A DNA stretch of 64,000 nucleotides from Flavobacteriales bacterium UBA4466 (GTDB lineage: Bacteria > Bacteroidota > Bacteroidia > Flavobacteriales_D > Crocinitomicaceae): NCBI GenBank assembly GCA_905182335.1, contig CAJJBE010000003.1:186001-250000 (forward strand), read 5' to 3'. A model generated the notes under the pieces. That model was not told the DNA's origin, searched no databases, and saw nothing but the letters and a program-made list of their open reading frames with translations. How positions within the stretch are numbered: position 1 is the first letter of the stretch; each line of letters begins with the position of its first letter. Below, piece after piece: positions 45,302 through 55,143 of this stretch. Position numbers and translations under genes: made by a program.

Positions 45302-46075
45302 GTGAAGGTCACAATTTTAGGTTCAGGTACATCTCAAGGAGTCCCCGTTATTGCTTGTGAATGCAATGTTTGTAAGTCAACAGATTCTAAGGATAATCGT
45401 TTACGCTGTTCAATATTAATCTCGCATAAAGGAAATAATTATGCTATTGATTCCGGACCAGATTTTAGACAACAAATGCTTCGTGAACAAGTAAAAACAT
45501 TAAGTGGAGTGTTGTTTACACATGAGCATAAAGATCATATGGCTGGATTAGATGATGTACGTGCTTTTAATTATAGAGAACAACGTGATATGGAGGTGTA
45601 TTGTACTTCTCGAGTTGAAGAGGCTTTGATGAGAGAATATGCCTATATTTTCTCAGCTGATCGGTATCCGGGTATTCCAGCTGTTAATATCAATAGAATA
45701 AATAAAGAGAAAAGCATAGCGCTAGAAGATGGTTTGACTGTAATTCCAATAGAAGTGATGCACTATCGTTTGCCTATATTGGGTTTTCGTATAGGGGATT
45801 TTACATATATAACAGATGCAAAAACTGTAAGTGAAGAAGAACGACTAAAAATAAGAGGTACTAAGGTGTTAATTATTAATGCTCTACAAAGGAGTACGCA
45901 TATTTCGCATTTCAACCTAGAAGAAGCTTTAGCGTTTATTGACGATATTAAACCGGAAAAGGCATATATAACACATATCTCTCATTTGTTCGGTACGCAT
46001 GAGGAAATTAGTGAGGTTCTTCCTGAAAATGTTTTTACCGCTTACGATGGGTTTTCATTAGAAATCGACTTATAG
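45302..46075 (+). CDS. MBL-fold metallohydrolase (PhnP-like)
   Basis: A 257-residue metallo-beta-lactamase fold enzyme. The N-terminal GSGTSQGVPVIACECNVCKS carries the cysteine cluster seen in PhnP-like phosphodiesterases, FTHEHKDHMAGLDD is the metal-binding HxHxDH, and AYITHISHLFGTHEE gives the late histidines. It is probably a phosphodiesterase acting on cyclic nucleotide or phosphoribosyl substrates. The frame opens with GTG at 45302 (MKVTILGSGTSQG), the family's normal N-terminus. Confidence 0.9.
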   Translation: MKVTILGSGTSQGVPVIACECNVCKSTDSKDNRLRCSILISHKGNNYAIDSGPDFRQQMLREQVKTLSGVLFTHEHKDHMAGLDDVRAFNYREQRDMEVYCTSRVEEALMREYAYIFSADRYPGIPAVNINRINKEKSIALEDGLTVIPIEVMHYRLPILGFRIGDFTYITDAKTVSEEERLKIRGTKVLIINALQRSTHISHFNLEEALAFIDDIKPEKAYITHISHLFGTHEEISEVLPENVFTAYDGFSLEIDL

Positions 46076-46101
46076 TATGGTCTCTATTCTTTAGATTATT
46101 A

Positions 46102-46109
46102 TAAATTTG
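46102..46109 (+). promoter_or_regulatory. -7 box (TAAATTTG) for fabI
   Basis: Exact TAnnTTTG match, 25 bases before the ATG at 46135. Confidence 0.5.
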
Positions 46110-46134
46110 TAAATCAATATAATTGAATAAAATT

Positions 46135-46947
46135 ATGGGAAACGATATACTTAAAGGAAAGCGAGGAATTATCTTTGGGGCCTTAAACGAGCAATCTATT
46201 GCTTGGAAGGTTGCAGAGCGTGCTCATGAAGAAGGAGCTACTTTCGTGTTGACAAATGCACCAATCGCAATGCGTATGGGGGAGATCAATAAATTGGCCG
46301 AAGCAACAGGTAGTACAGTGATTCCTGCAGATGCAACTAACGTCGAAGATATCGACAATTTAATCACTCAATCTATGGAGATACTGGGAGGTAAAGTTGA
46401 CTTTATTCTACACTCAATCGGAATGTCAATTAATGTCCGTAAAGGAAGACATTATACAGATGAGAATTATGATTTTACAATGAAAGGTTTAGATGTTTCA
46501 GCACTTTCTTTTCATAAAGTAATGCAGGCTGCAATGAAACATGATGCTGTTAATGAGTGGGGATCTATTCTTGCATTAACATACATTGCAGCGCAACGTG
46601 TATTTCCAGACTACAATGACATGGCTGATAATAAGTCTTATTTAGAGTCTATCGCAAGAAGTTTTGGTTACCACTACGGAGTTGCTAAGAAAGTACGTGT
46701 AAATACAATATCTCAATCGCCAACGATGACTACTGCGGGCAGTGGTGTTAAAGGCTTTAATGAGTTCATTAATTATTCTGAAGCAATGTCTCCACTTGGT
46801 AATGCATCAGCTTTAGCTTGTGCTGATTATTGTGTCTCAATGTTTTCTGACTTAACAAAATATGTAACAATGCAGAATCTTTTCCATGATGGAGGGTTCT
46901 CTAATACTGGTGTAACTCAAGAGGTTATTTCTAAGTTCTCAGATTAA
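46135..46947 (+). CDS. fabI: enoyl-[acyl-carrier-protein] reductase FabI
   Basis: NADH-dependent last reduction of each fatty-acid elongation cycle. The 270-residue SDR protein opens MGNDILKGKRGIIFGALNEQ with the divergent glycine motif of FabI. The catalytic Y-x6-K is in DYNDMADNKSY, and the substrate loop is SQSPTMTTAGSGVKGF. I start at the ATG 46135; a TTG at 46123 is in frame but four codons early. A strong terminator ends the transcript. Confidence 0.96.
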   Translation: MGNDILKGKRGIIFGALNEQSIAWKVAERAHEEGATFVLTNAPIAMRMGEINKLAEATGSTVIPADATNVEDIDNLITQSMEILGGKVDFILHSIGMSINVRKGRHYTDENYDFTMKGLDVSALSFHKVMQAAMKHDAVNEWGSILALTYIAAQRVFPDYNDMADNKSYLESIARSFGYHYGVAKKVRVNTISQSPTMTTAGSGVKGFNEFINYSEAMSPLGNASALACADYCVSMFSDLTKYVTMQNLFHDGGFSNTGVTQEVISKFSD

Positions 46948-46966
46948 ACACACAATTTTTTATTTA

Positions 46967-46998
46967 AAAAGACGCATCTTTGGTGCGTCTTTTTTTTC
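46967..46998 (+). terminator. rho-independent terminator of fabI
   Basis: AAAGACGCA-TCTTTGG-TGCGTCTTT stem of 8-9 bp followed by eight or more T, 20 bases past the fabI stop. Confidence 0.85.
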
Positions 46999-47159
46999 GT
47001 CATATTAAGAAGGTGTGTTTTTTTTATGTCCAAGTATGGAATCTTTTTTACTAATTGGGCTACGTTAATTTTTAGTACACCAAGAATAAAAAATGCTAAA
47101 AATTATGAGATTGTTGACATCAGCTGGGTTAGTATTTAATAGATGTAATAAAGTAGTTT

Positions 47160-49721
47160 CTATAGGATTCCTTTACTAGATAGATATTCGTTTAAGCCTA
47201 TCTCATCGGCATAAAGAACTTCTCTAGCTTTACTACCTCTAAACGAACCAATAATTCCATGTCCTTCTAACTGATCAACAATTCTGCCTGCTCTATTATA
47301 ACCCAGCTTTAACTTACGCTGTAGTAGACTAGCAGAGCCCTGCTGATGCATAACAACAATGCGTGCAGCATCTGCGAACAATAGATCTAAATCTTCATCA
47401 TCCATATTACCTCCACCGTCGGCAGATTCACCAATATATTCAGGAAGTATTAATGCTTCAGGATACCCTCGCTGATCTCCAATAAAGGCACAGATATCAT
47501 CTACTTCTGGCGTGTCAACAAATCCACATTGAAGTCGAATCACATCCTGGCCAGTGCTAATAAGCATATCACCACGGCCAATCAATTGATCTGCTCCAGA
47601 GGAATCCAAAATTGTTCTAGAATCTATTTTAGATAGCACTCTAAATGCAATACGAGCTGGGAAATTGGCTTTAATCATACCTGTAATGACATTCACTGAG
47701 GGACGTTGAGTTGCGACAATCAAGTGAATCCCAATCGCTCGGGCTAATTGAGCAATACGCGCAATTGGTTGTTCAACTTCTTTTCCGGCAGTCATTATTA
47801 AATCCGCAAACTCATCAATTAATACAATGATATATGGCAAGAAGCGGTGTCCATTTTCTGGATTCAATTTACGAGCTACAAATTTTGCATTGTATTCAAT
47901 TATGTTTCTACATTGAGCCCCTTTTAATAATTCATAACGTTCATCCATTTCAATACAAAGTGAGTTTAATGTTGCTACAACCTTAGATGTATCAGTTATG
48001 ATCGCATCTTCTTCTCCGGGAAGTTTTGCTAAGAAGTGACGCTCAATTCTATTATACAATGTGAGTTCAACTTTTTTAGGGTCGACAAGAACAAATTTTA
48101 CTTGTGATGGATGTTTCTTGTATAGTAGAGAGATTAGAATGGCATTCAAGCCAACAGACTTACCCTGTCCTGTGGCACCAGCGACAAGGAGATGAGGTAA
48201 TTTTGCAAGATCAAATGTATATGTCTCATTCGTGATCGTTTTACCCATTACGATAGGGAGTTCGGCATCTGATTCTTGGAATTTTTTTGAAGCAATTAAA
48301 GAGCGCATGCTTACCATTTGCGGTTTGCTATTAGGAACCTCAATACCGATTGTTCCTTTACCTGGTATAGGAGCAATGATTCTAATACCTAAGGCCGCTA
48401 AACTTAATGCTATGTCATCTTCTAGGTTTTTAATTTTAGAAATACGCACCCCTGGAGCAGGAACAATTTCATATAAAGTTACGGTTGGGCCAACAGTAGC
48501 TCTAATTTTAGATATTTCAATTTTATAATTCTGAAGTGTAGTTACAATTTTCTCCTTATTTTCTTCAAGTTCACTCGTATTAACTGCTGTATTTGAGTTC
48601 CCTCCATAATCTTTAAGTAACTCAATAGGAGGGAGCATGTATTTTGAAAGATCTAGAGTAGGATCATAGTCGCCATATTCTGAACGATTCTTATCTACTT
48701 CATCTTCAGAAAGTGATTTGTCTTCTTCAGATTCTTCAGCAATCTCAACCAGAAAGTCTTGATCATTAGATTTTAAATTTTCAACACTTTGAATTGTTGG
48801 TATAGGGTCTAACCCTTCAAGTTTTTCTTCCCCTATTGTTTTTTCAACTAATGTAACTTCTTCTTCTAGGTCTTTGCTGTGCTCATCGATTACAATTGAT
48901 GAACTTTCATTTTTTTTATGTTCGTCTTCTTCAGAAAAGAAAACTGTTTTAGCAATAAGATCTTCTGTTGTTTTATTTGGGTCAAGCGTATTGTTTCCAT
49001 TTAAATCAACTTCTGATAAGTTTTCGGATGCTTCATCGTTTTGAAATCTACTAATCCCTATAAATACTAATAATTTCTTTAGGTTAATATTGAAAACAAG
49101 TAATGAAAACAAGTAGCCAAGAGCAATAATAAGTGCTAAAGCACCAAATCTGCCAAGCGCCAATGCCAACCAATCATTTATTTGATAACCAAAGGTTCCA
49201 CCAAGAAAGCTAATTGAATTATAGAAAAACCCTAAAAACAAACTAAACCACACCAAGGAAAGAGTAGCAGCAGCAATACTTTTCCCTAAAGGAAGAATGG
49301 TAATGTTAAATAATGCCTTAAAACCAAGTATAAATAGTACAAAAGGAATTGCAAAAGAGGACAATCCAAACCATCGATAAATAAGTAGGTGAGAAGTCCA
49401 TGCTCCAAATTTTCCAAACCAATTGGCTAAAGGTTCTTTGCTTCCGTCAAACAAAAGCTCAAAAAGGCCTTTATCCATAACACGGCTTTGGTCAATTTGC
49501 CATGTTGATAAGTAAGAGAAGTTTGCAATTAATAAATAGAATGCAAGCAGTATGAATGAAACTCCAACAGTCGATTTTACTTTCTTTTTATTGAAGCGAT
49601 CTTTCAAGAAGTTTAAAGGTGAAGATGTAAACCTTTTCTTTGCAGATTTAGTATTTGTTTTTCCTGTCGACGTTGTCGCTTTTTCTTTTTTCCCTTTAGC
49701 TCTAAATATGTTATCTGCCAT
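47160..49721 (-). CDS. ftsK: DNA translocase FtsK
   Basis: An 853-residue septal DNA pump. Four membrane helices lie within residues about 50-215. An acidic linker of ~170 residues follows, rich in E/D/S. The motor has Walker A VAGATGQGKSVGLNAI, Walker B IIVLIDEFADLIM and the arginine region LVDPKKVELTLY. The C-terminal winged-helix gamma domain (MHQQGSASLLQRKLKLGYNRAGRIV) reads orienting KOPS-like sites and contacts XerD. Length and order are normal. A short GT repeat lies just upstream of the start. Confidence 0.97.
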   Translation of the reverse strand: MADNIFRAKGKKEKATTSTGKTNTKSAKKRFTSSPLNFLKDRFNKKKVKSTVGVSFILLAFYLLIANFSYLSTWQIDQSRVMDKGLFELLFDGSKEPLANWFGKFGAWTSHLLIYRWFGLSSFAIPFVLFILGFKALFNITILPLGKSIAAATLSLVWFSLFLGFFYNSISFLGGTFGYQINDWLALALGRFGALALIIALGYLFSLLVFNINLKKLLVFIGISRFQNDEASENLSEVDLNGNNTLDPNKTTEDLIAKTVFFSEEDEHKKNESSSIVIDEHSKDLEEEVTLVEKTIGEEKLEGLDPIPTIQSVENLKSNDQDFLVEIAEESEEDKSLSEDEVDKNRSEYGDYDPTLDLSKYMLPPIELLKDYGGNSNTAVNTSELEENKEKIVTTLQNYKIEISKIRATVGPTVTLYEIVPAPGVRISKIKNLEDDIALSLAALGIRIIAPIPGKGTIGIEVPNSKPQMVSMRSLIASKKFQESDAELPIVMGKTITNETYTFDLAKLPHLLVAGATGQGKSVGLNAILISLLYKKHPSQVKFVLVDPKKVELTLYNRIERHFLAKLPGEEDAIITDTSKVVATLNSLCIEMDERYELLKGAQCRNIIEYNAKFVARKLNPENGHRFLPYIIVLIDEFADLIMTAGKEVEQPIARIAQLARAIGIHLIVATQRPSVNVITGMIKANFPARIAFRVLSKIDSRTILDSSGADQLIGRGDMLISTGQDVIRLQCGFVDTPEVDDICAFIGDQRGYPEALILPEYIGESADGGGNMDDEDLDLLFADAARIVVMHQQGSASLLQRKLKLGYNRAGRIVDQLEGHGIIGSFRGSKAREVLYADEIGLNEYLSSKGIL

Positions 49722-49812
49722 CTATCTGTGTGTGTGTAACGAAGATATATAGTTATAGCGCCCAAATGAGTATGATCAGGGGGGAACTTTAAACACCGAC
49801 TTGTTAGTATTG

Positions 49813-50493
49813 CTATTGCGCTTCTTCTTTCGCCTTAATCATTTCGCCTATAAATTCATCAAAAGTGATTCGGTAAAAGTCTGACGGTATTCCAAATAAG
49901 TCTTTGTTTGGTATGTATTCCTTAAAATTTACGAGTTTGTAATCTAGTATTCCATCTGCCGTTACAATACTATATTTTAGAAGTAAGCCAGGTATTTCAG
50001 TGTATATGTTCAGATACTTATTTGGTTTTTTCTTGAGGTATAGAAATTCAATTGGTTCTTTGAAGTCTGGATGATAGACAATCATTCTATTTGCTTTTTC
50101 ACCCGCTATTTTTCGTTTAAACCATTTCTTTTTGAAAACATATTGAGATTCTTTTTTAATACTGTCGCTTATAGAATGATCTGTTTTAAGGGCAAACTTA
50201 CCTAAATCAGTAATCAGCAATAGATATGACTTCTGTTTCTCCATGTGTCTAATTGCAACTTGTTGACCAAGTTGATTGGTGAAATTCTCAGTTCTTGTAA
50301 TTGTGTCATTTGTATATACGAACATTTTGGTTATAGCTGACACATTATTTTTAGATGTGTCTGCAGGAGTAATTTCATACTCTAACATACCTATGAATGA
50401 AGTCTTTTTTTGAGCTAAACTTAGATTTAGGATTGAAATTAAAATAAAGCACATGGCTAACAATATCAAAGAATTTTCTTTATAATGAATCAT
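49813..50493 (-). CDS. exported protein of unknown function
   Basis: A 226-residue protein with an N-terminal export signal (LILLAMCFILISILNLSLAQ). The mature part is beta-rich with an internal run of lysines (KKKWFKRKIAGEKANRM) and reads like the DUF4412/LolA-like half-barrel group, but I cannot assign it. It is 91 bases upstream of ftsK on the same strand; in other Bacteroidota a lolA-type gene often neighbours ftsK, which is weak contextual support. Confidence 0.65.
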   Translation of the reverse strand: MIHYKENSLILLAMCFILISILNLSLAQKKTSFIGMLEYEITPADTSKNNVSAITKMFVYTNDTITRTENFTNQLGQQVAIRHMEKQKSYLLLITDLGKFALKTDHSISDSIKKESQYVFKKKWFKRKIAGEKANRMIVYHPDFKEPIEFLYLKKKPNKYLNIYTEIPGLLLKYSIVTADGILDYKLVNFKEYIPNKDLFGIPSDFYRITFDEFIGEMIKAKEEAQ

Positions 50494-50598
50494 ATTCTAC
50501 TGAACGATTTTTAAGTGAAAAGTTACTTAGTTACTAAATTAATGTAAAAATGATTAAATATCACTTTGATTGTGCATTCATATCCTTCTAGATTATAC

Positions 50599-50606
50599 TA
50601 TTTTTG
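50599..50606 (+). promoter_or_regulatory. -7 box (TATTTTTG) for the arginase-argS pair
   Basis: Exact TAnnTTTG match, 18 bases before the ATG at 50625. It overlaps the in-frame TTG at 50604, arguing against that codon as start. Confidence 0.55.
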
Positions 50607-50624
50607 TTTCACTTAACTCATTAT

Positions 50625-51572
50625 ATGAAAAGAGATATAACGTTATTAATTAATAAATCTGAAATTACTGCTGGTACGCGTGGTTCATCATTAGGTCCTG
50701 ATGCTATTATGGCTGCTGCACGAAAAGGGAGTAGTCATTATTTTGGTCAGTATCCAATCAAACATGTTGATGAGTTTAATTTCATGTTAGATCATGACGT
50801 TAAGTATCCATTTTCTAAACGTATTGAAGGTTTGGTGAAAGTATTTAATTCTGTTTCTGATAATATTCAAGAAATCATTTCTGAAGGTAGATTTCCATTG
50901 GTTATTGCTGCTGATCATGGGTCAGCAGGAGGAACGATAGCCGGAATTAAAGCTTCTTACCCTACAAAACGATTAGGAGTAGTTTGGATTGATGCTCATG
51001 GAGATTTACATACACCTTATACAACACCATCTGGAAACATGCATGGTATGCCATTGGCCACCGCGTTAAATGAGGATAATAGGGAGGTTGCTATTAACTC
51101 ACTTTCTGATGAAGTTACATTAATGTGGGAAGAATTGAAGGCGACTGGAATAAAAGGAGCAAAGGTTAATCCTGAAGATCTTGTTTTTATAGCTGTGCGT
51201 GACACTGAAAAAGAAGAAAAGGCAATGATTAATCGTCTGAACATCAAAAGTCATATGGTGGCAGAGGTTCGTGAAAAAGGAATGAATGTGATAATGAATG
51301 AAGTGAATGATCAATTGAAAGATTGTGATATCATTTATATTTCTTTCGATGTGGATTCAATGGATCCTTTATTTACTTCACACGGAACAGGTACTCCTGT
51401 TGATGATGGTTTAAAACCAGAAGAAGCCGAATTCTTTTTAGGTGAGTTTGCGAAAAATGAAAAAACGGTTTGTATCGAATTTGTTGAAGTAAATCCTTGT
51501 TTAGATGAAAAAACAAACAAAATGGCAGAGGTAACATTTGACTTGCTTGAAAAAACAACAAGAAGTCTATAG
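50625..51572 (+). CDS. arginase/agmatinase family ureohydrolase
   Basis: A 315-residue binuclear manganese enzyme. Metal-binding motifs are AADHGSAGGTIAGI, WIDAHGDLHTP (DxHxD) and SFDVDSMDP (DxD), with the closing FVEVNPCLDE. These define the ureohydrolase superfamily; arginase (arginine to ornithine plus urea) fits best by N-terminus (GTRGSSLGPDAI) but formimidoylglutamase cannot be excluded. The argS gene begins 10 bases after the stop, so arginine breakdown and arginine charging share one transcript. Confidence 0.88.
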   Translation: MKRDITLLINKSEITAGTRGSSLGPDAIMAAARKGSSHYFGQYPIKHVDEFNFMLDHDVKYPFSKRIEGLVKVFNSVSDNIQEIISEGRFPLVIAADHGSAGGTIAGIKASYPTKRLGVVWIDAHGDLHTPYTTPSGNMHGMPLATALNEDNREVAINSLSDEVTLMWEELKATGIKGAKVNPEDLVFIAVRDTEKEEKAMINRLNIKSHMVAEVREKGMNVIMNEVNDQLKDCDIIYISFDVDSMDPLFTSHGTGTPVDDGLKPEEAEFFLGEFAKNEKTVCIEFVEVNPCLDEKTNKMAEVTFDLLEKTTRSL

Positions 51573-51582
51573 AAAATATAAC

Positions 51583-53478
51583 ATGGAGAAGGAAATAAAA
51601 GAAGTTTTAATAACTAATTCTGATGCTCTTTTTGGGTTTCAAATCGAAGAACAATTAATTCAATTTCAAAAAACAAGAAAAGACGTTGAAGGAGATTTAA
51701 CATTGGTAATATTCCCCTTTGTTAAGCTTTTAAAGACATCTCCAGCTGATGCAGGAGAAAAAATAGGTTCATTTTTAAATAGCGAACTTGATTTTATTCA
51801 AGATTTCAATGTAGTAAGTGGTTTTTTAAACTTCATCATTACAGGTGAATATTGGGTGAATAAACTAAAAATGATCGAGCGTAATTCTAGGTTTGGTTAC
51901 GCCTCTAAAGATTCGAAGCCAACAATTATGGTGGAGTATTCTTCACCAAATACCAACAAACCTCTTCACTTAGGCCATTTGAGAAATAATTTTTTAGGAT
52001 ATTCTGTTGCAGAAATACTGAAGGCAAATGGACACAAAGTAGTGAAAGCTCAAATCATTAATGATAGGGGAATTCACATTTGTAAAAGTATGTTGGCTTG
52101 GGAGAAATTTTCTCCATTGAATAATAAAGGTGAAAAAGAAACTCCTGAAAACACTGGGGTAAAAGGTGACAAGCTTGTTGGGAAATATTATGTGGAATTT
52201 GACAAACAGTTTAATGCTGAAGCAAGATCTATTATCGAATTGTGGGAGACAGGAGATTTTGGAGGCTTTAATAATTATGTTATTGCCGAGTTTAATCGTT
52301 TAGCAGATTCTAAAACGGGTAAAGACGATAAGGGTATTGCTGGAATTGATACTAAAATCAAAGATTTAGCGAAAAACCAAACGTCCCTTTTACTTGAAGC
52401 GAAACAGATGCTCGTGAAATGGGAGGGAAGAGACCCACAAGTGTATTTACTTTGGACTACAATGAATGGGTGGGTTTATAAAGGTTTTGAGTCAACATAT
52501 GAAGTAATGGGCGTTGACTTCGATAAGCTTTATTATGAGTCTGATACATTTGTTTTAGGAAAAGATTTAGTTGCGGAAGGACTTACAAAAGGAGTCTTTT
52601 TTAAGAAAGATGATGGGTCAGTTTGGATTGATTTATCAGACGATGGATTGGATGAGAAATTGGTGTTGCGCTCTGATGGAACTGCAGTTTATATGACTCA
52701 AGATGTCGGCACTGCTGTTGATCGTTATAAAGATTATCCAGATTTAGATGGAATCATCTATACCGTTGGAAATGAGCAAGACTATCATTTCAAAGTATTG
52801 TTCTTGATTCTATATAAACTAGGGTATAACTGGGCAAAAAATTGTTTTCATTTGTCGTATGGTATGGTTGATTTACCAACAGGAAAAATGAAATCTCGTG
52901 AAGGAACGGTTGTTGATGCGGATGATTTAATGGCTGATGTTGTTAACAGCGCGAAAGAAATGACACAAGAACGTGGTTATATCGATGGTATGTCAGACGA
53001 TGATAAAAATGAGTTATTTGATTTAATAGGAATGGGTGGGCTGAAATATTACCTCTTAAAAGTCGACCCAAAGAAGCGAATGATGTTCAATCCGGAAGAG
53101 TCTATAGAGTTGAACGGAAATACTGGACCATTTATTCAATATACACATGCACGTATTAAGTCATTGTTGAGAAAAGCAGGTGATTTAGGTCAATTAAAAC
53201 TAGTTTCAATTACTTCTGAAGAAAAAGAAATTATGAAACATTTGGCGGAATTTTCTTCAGTTGTTTCAGAGGCTAGTAAAAATTATTCACCAGCATTAAT
53301 TGCAAACTACACCTACGAATTGGTTAAGTTGTATAATCATTTCTATCAAGCTGTTCCTGTTTTAATTGAAAAGGATGAAGATTTGAAGAATATGCGTTTG
53401 ATTTTAAGTAAGAATGTGGCAAAAGTAATTCACTTGGGAATGCGATTACTTGGAGTTAAGGTTCCTGAAATAATGTAA
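51583..53478 (+). CDS. argS: arginyl-tRNA synthetase
   Basis: A 631-residue class I synthetase that charges tRNA-Arg. An N-terminal Arg-tRNA-binding domain precedes VEYSSPNTNKPLHLGHLRNN (HIGH motif as HLGH) and the adjacent INDRGIHICKS. The KMSKS-equivalent is LPTGKMKSREGTVVDADD, and the C-terminal anticodon-binding domain includes FIQYTHARIKSLLRKAG. The start MEKEIKEVLITNSDALFG at 51583 is the natural one; a longer frame back to 51538 overlaps the arginase gene. Confidence 0.97.
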   Translation: MEKEIKEVLITNSDALFGFQIEEQLIQFQKTRKDVEGDLTLVIFPFVKLLKTSPADAGEKIGSFLNSELDFIQDFNVVSGFLNFIITGEYWVNKLKMIERNSRFGYASKDSKPTIMVEYSSPNTNKPLHLGHLRNNFLGYSVAEILKANGHKVVKAQIINDRGIHICKSMLAWEKFSPLNNKGEKETPENTGVKGDKLVGKYYVEFDKQFNAEARSIIELWETGDFGGFNNYVIAEFNRLADSKTGKDDKGIAGIDTKIKDLAKNQTSLLLEAKQMLVKWEGRDPQVYLLWTTMNGWVYKGFESTYEVMGVDFDKLYYESDTFVLGKDLVAEGLTKGVFFKKDDGSVWIDLSDDGLDEKLVLRSDGTAVYMTQDVGTAVDRYKDYPDLDGIIYTVGNEQDYHFKVLFLILYKLGYNWAKNCFHLSYGMVDLPTGKMKSREGTVVDADDLMADVVNSAKEMTQERGYIDGMSDDDKNELFDLIGMGGLKYYLLKVDPKKRMMFNPEESIELNGNTGPFIQYTHARIKSLLRKAGDLGQLKLVSITSEEKEIMKHLAEFSSVVSEASKNYSPALIANYTYELVKLYNHFYQAVPVLIEKDEDLKNMRLILSKNVAKVIHLGMRLLGVKVPEIM

Positions 53479-53567
53479 ATCCTTGTTCCTAATCATGTAG
53501 TATTGTATAAATTAATATAATTATCTGAATAGGTGTAAGCGAAGGGATTTCATGTAAGATAGTGGTT

Positions 53568-55028
53568 CTACTTATCGTCTTTGAGTATGTTTAGAATTCC
53601 CTTTATACTAATCATACCTGATAGTATGGAGATGATTCCGCCAAGTAATAAAACAAGAGTAAATTGAGCCGACCAATGAATATTTAATTGTTCTGAAAAA
53701 TATCCTACAGCAATTATACTAGCAGAGAAGATGCCTATGCGCAGAAACTCTCTATAATTTATCTTAACATCAATAATCACAAAAGTGATAATAAACTGAA
53801 CGAGTAGAGTTAATACTTGGGTTATTAAACTTGCAGTTGCAGCTCCAACAGCTCCTTGAGTTGGTATCAGTATGTAGTTCAAAACAAGATTTAATATTAC
53901 GCCACATGCAGCCATAATATTCAGTGATTTTAAATTACCGTTAGCCGTTAGCAAAGTCCCAAAGATATATGTGGAGGTAAAACTTATAAAGCATAACATC
54001 AATAGCCCAAATGTTTGCGTGGCCTTATCAAGTTCTAAATTGGTCATCTCAAACCTCCAAATCATTATCTCCTCGCGATAGAAAAAGGCTCCCAGCCCTA
54101 ATATGATAGAATAACTTAAGATTAATTTAAATGAGAAATAAAGCATATCGTGTACGCTCTCTTTTTGCTTTAAAAGCTTTGAGAAAATAGGAAGTAATAG
54201 CCCAGCAAATAGATATCCAACCATATTCAATGCTTCAAAGAATCGATAGCCTCTTGCGTAAATCGCTGCTTCTTCAGCTCCATTTGGGAGCATTCGCTCC
54301 AGCATAACGCTGTCAGATCGATAATAAATGGTCATTAATAGAATTAATAAGGCATAAGGCAAACTTTTCCGAAGCAATTCTCTCGAGAATATCCAGTGAA
54401 ATTTTATCTTGATCCTCCCTGTTTTCCTCAAGACAAAGTACGCCGCAATTAACCCTGTTATACCGTAAGCAAATGTTTGTGCCCATATGAGCCATTCAAT
54501 TTGAAAAGGTTGATTGGTCACACCTCCCCATAGTAAAACAGCGCAGATGATGATTAGCAAGAATCGGTCTAGGATTGAGATAACGCTATCTTGTTTGAAT
54601 AAAAGTAATCCTGAAAGGTTAGATCTAAAGTAGAGGATGAAGGCTACTAATATCTGATTGAAAGCTAGAAAGCATAGTAGTTTGAATTGATATTCATTGT
54701 ATCCTAAGAAATAACCACTAATTAAAATTAGTATCATATATCCAATAGACAGAACACCTCTTAACGTAATAATTCCAGAAAATTGTTCTCGCATAGATTG
54801 ACTATTTCGCGCAATGTTTCTGGTATTGTAATTTGTGATTCCTAGATCCAAGAAAATATTCAAAATAAAGGTGAATCCTAAAATTGAAAAGTACTCTCCA
54901 TATTCTCCGGGACTATGTGTTTCAACTTGTTTTAGTATTTCGGCATCAATTCCTAGTATGTAAAATGGCTTCACTAATACATTCAGAATCAAGACTAGAA
55001 CAAGATTTGTAAAGAATTTTTTTTTCAT
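53568..55028 (-). CDS. oligosaccharide flippase family protein (Wzx-like, MOP superfamily)
   Basis: A 486-residue inner-membrane protein with about 12-14 helices and an even distribution of small loops. The opening FFTNLVLVLILNVLVKPFYI and GEYFSILGFTFILNIFLDLGITNYNTRNIA match polysaccharide-export flippases that move undecaprenyl-linked O-antigen or capsule units. It is not inside a glycosyltransferase cluster here; wecB and the deacetylase are 10 kb away. The substrate cannot be read from sequence. Confidence 0.9.
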   Translation of the reverse strand: MKKKFFTNLVLVLILNVLVKPFYILGIDAEILKQVETHSPGEYGEYFSILGFTFILNIFLDLGITNYNTRNIARNSQSMREQFSGIITLRGVLSIGYMILILISGYFLGYNEYQFKLLCFLAFNQILVAFILYFRSNLSGLLLFKQDSVISILDRFLLIIICAVLLWGGVTNQPFQIEWLIWAQTFAYGITGLIAAYFVLRKTGRIKIKFHWIFSRELLRKSLPYALLILLMTIYYRSDSVMLERMLPNGAEEAAIYARGYRFFEALNMVGYLFAGLLLPIFSKLLKQKESVHDMLYFSFKLILSYSIILGLGAFFYREEIMIWRFEMTNLELDKATQTFGLLMLCFISFTSTYIFGTLLTANGNLKSLNIMAACGVILNLVLNYILIPTQGAVGAATASLITQVLTLLVQFIITFVIIDVKINYREFLRIGIFSASIIAVGYFSEQLNIHWSAQFTLVLLLGGIISILSGMISIKGILNILKDDK

Positions 55029-55143
55029 TAGAATTTAAGAGGAACCTGATTTTTTTTATGGCTTTCACCTTGTCTTACTAGTATTTTTAGTTTGCTGTTG
55101 TATTATTACAAATGTAATAAACTTCTAATATTCGGTATCGATA

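Noticed and set aside
49722-49740. (GT)5 dinucleotide run upstream of ftsK as a phase-variable repeat
   Set aside because: Too short and outside the coding sequence; no evidence of slippage function.
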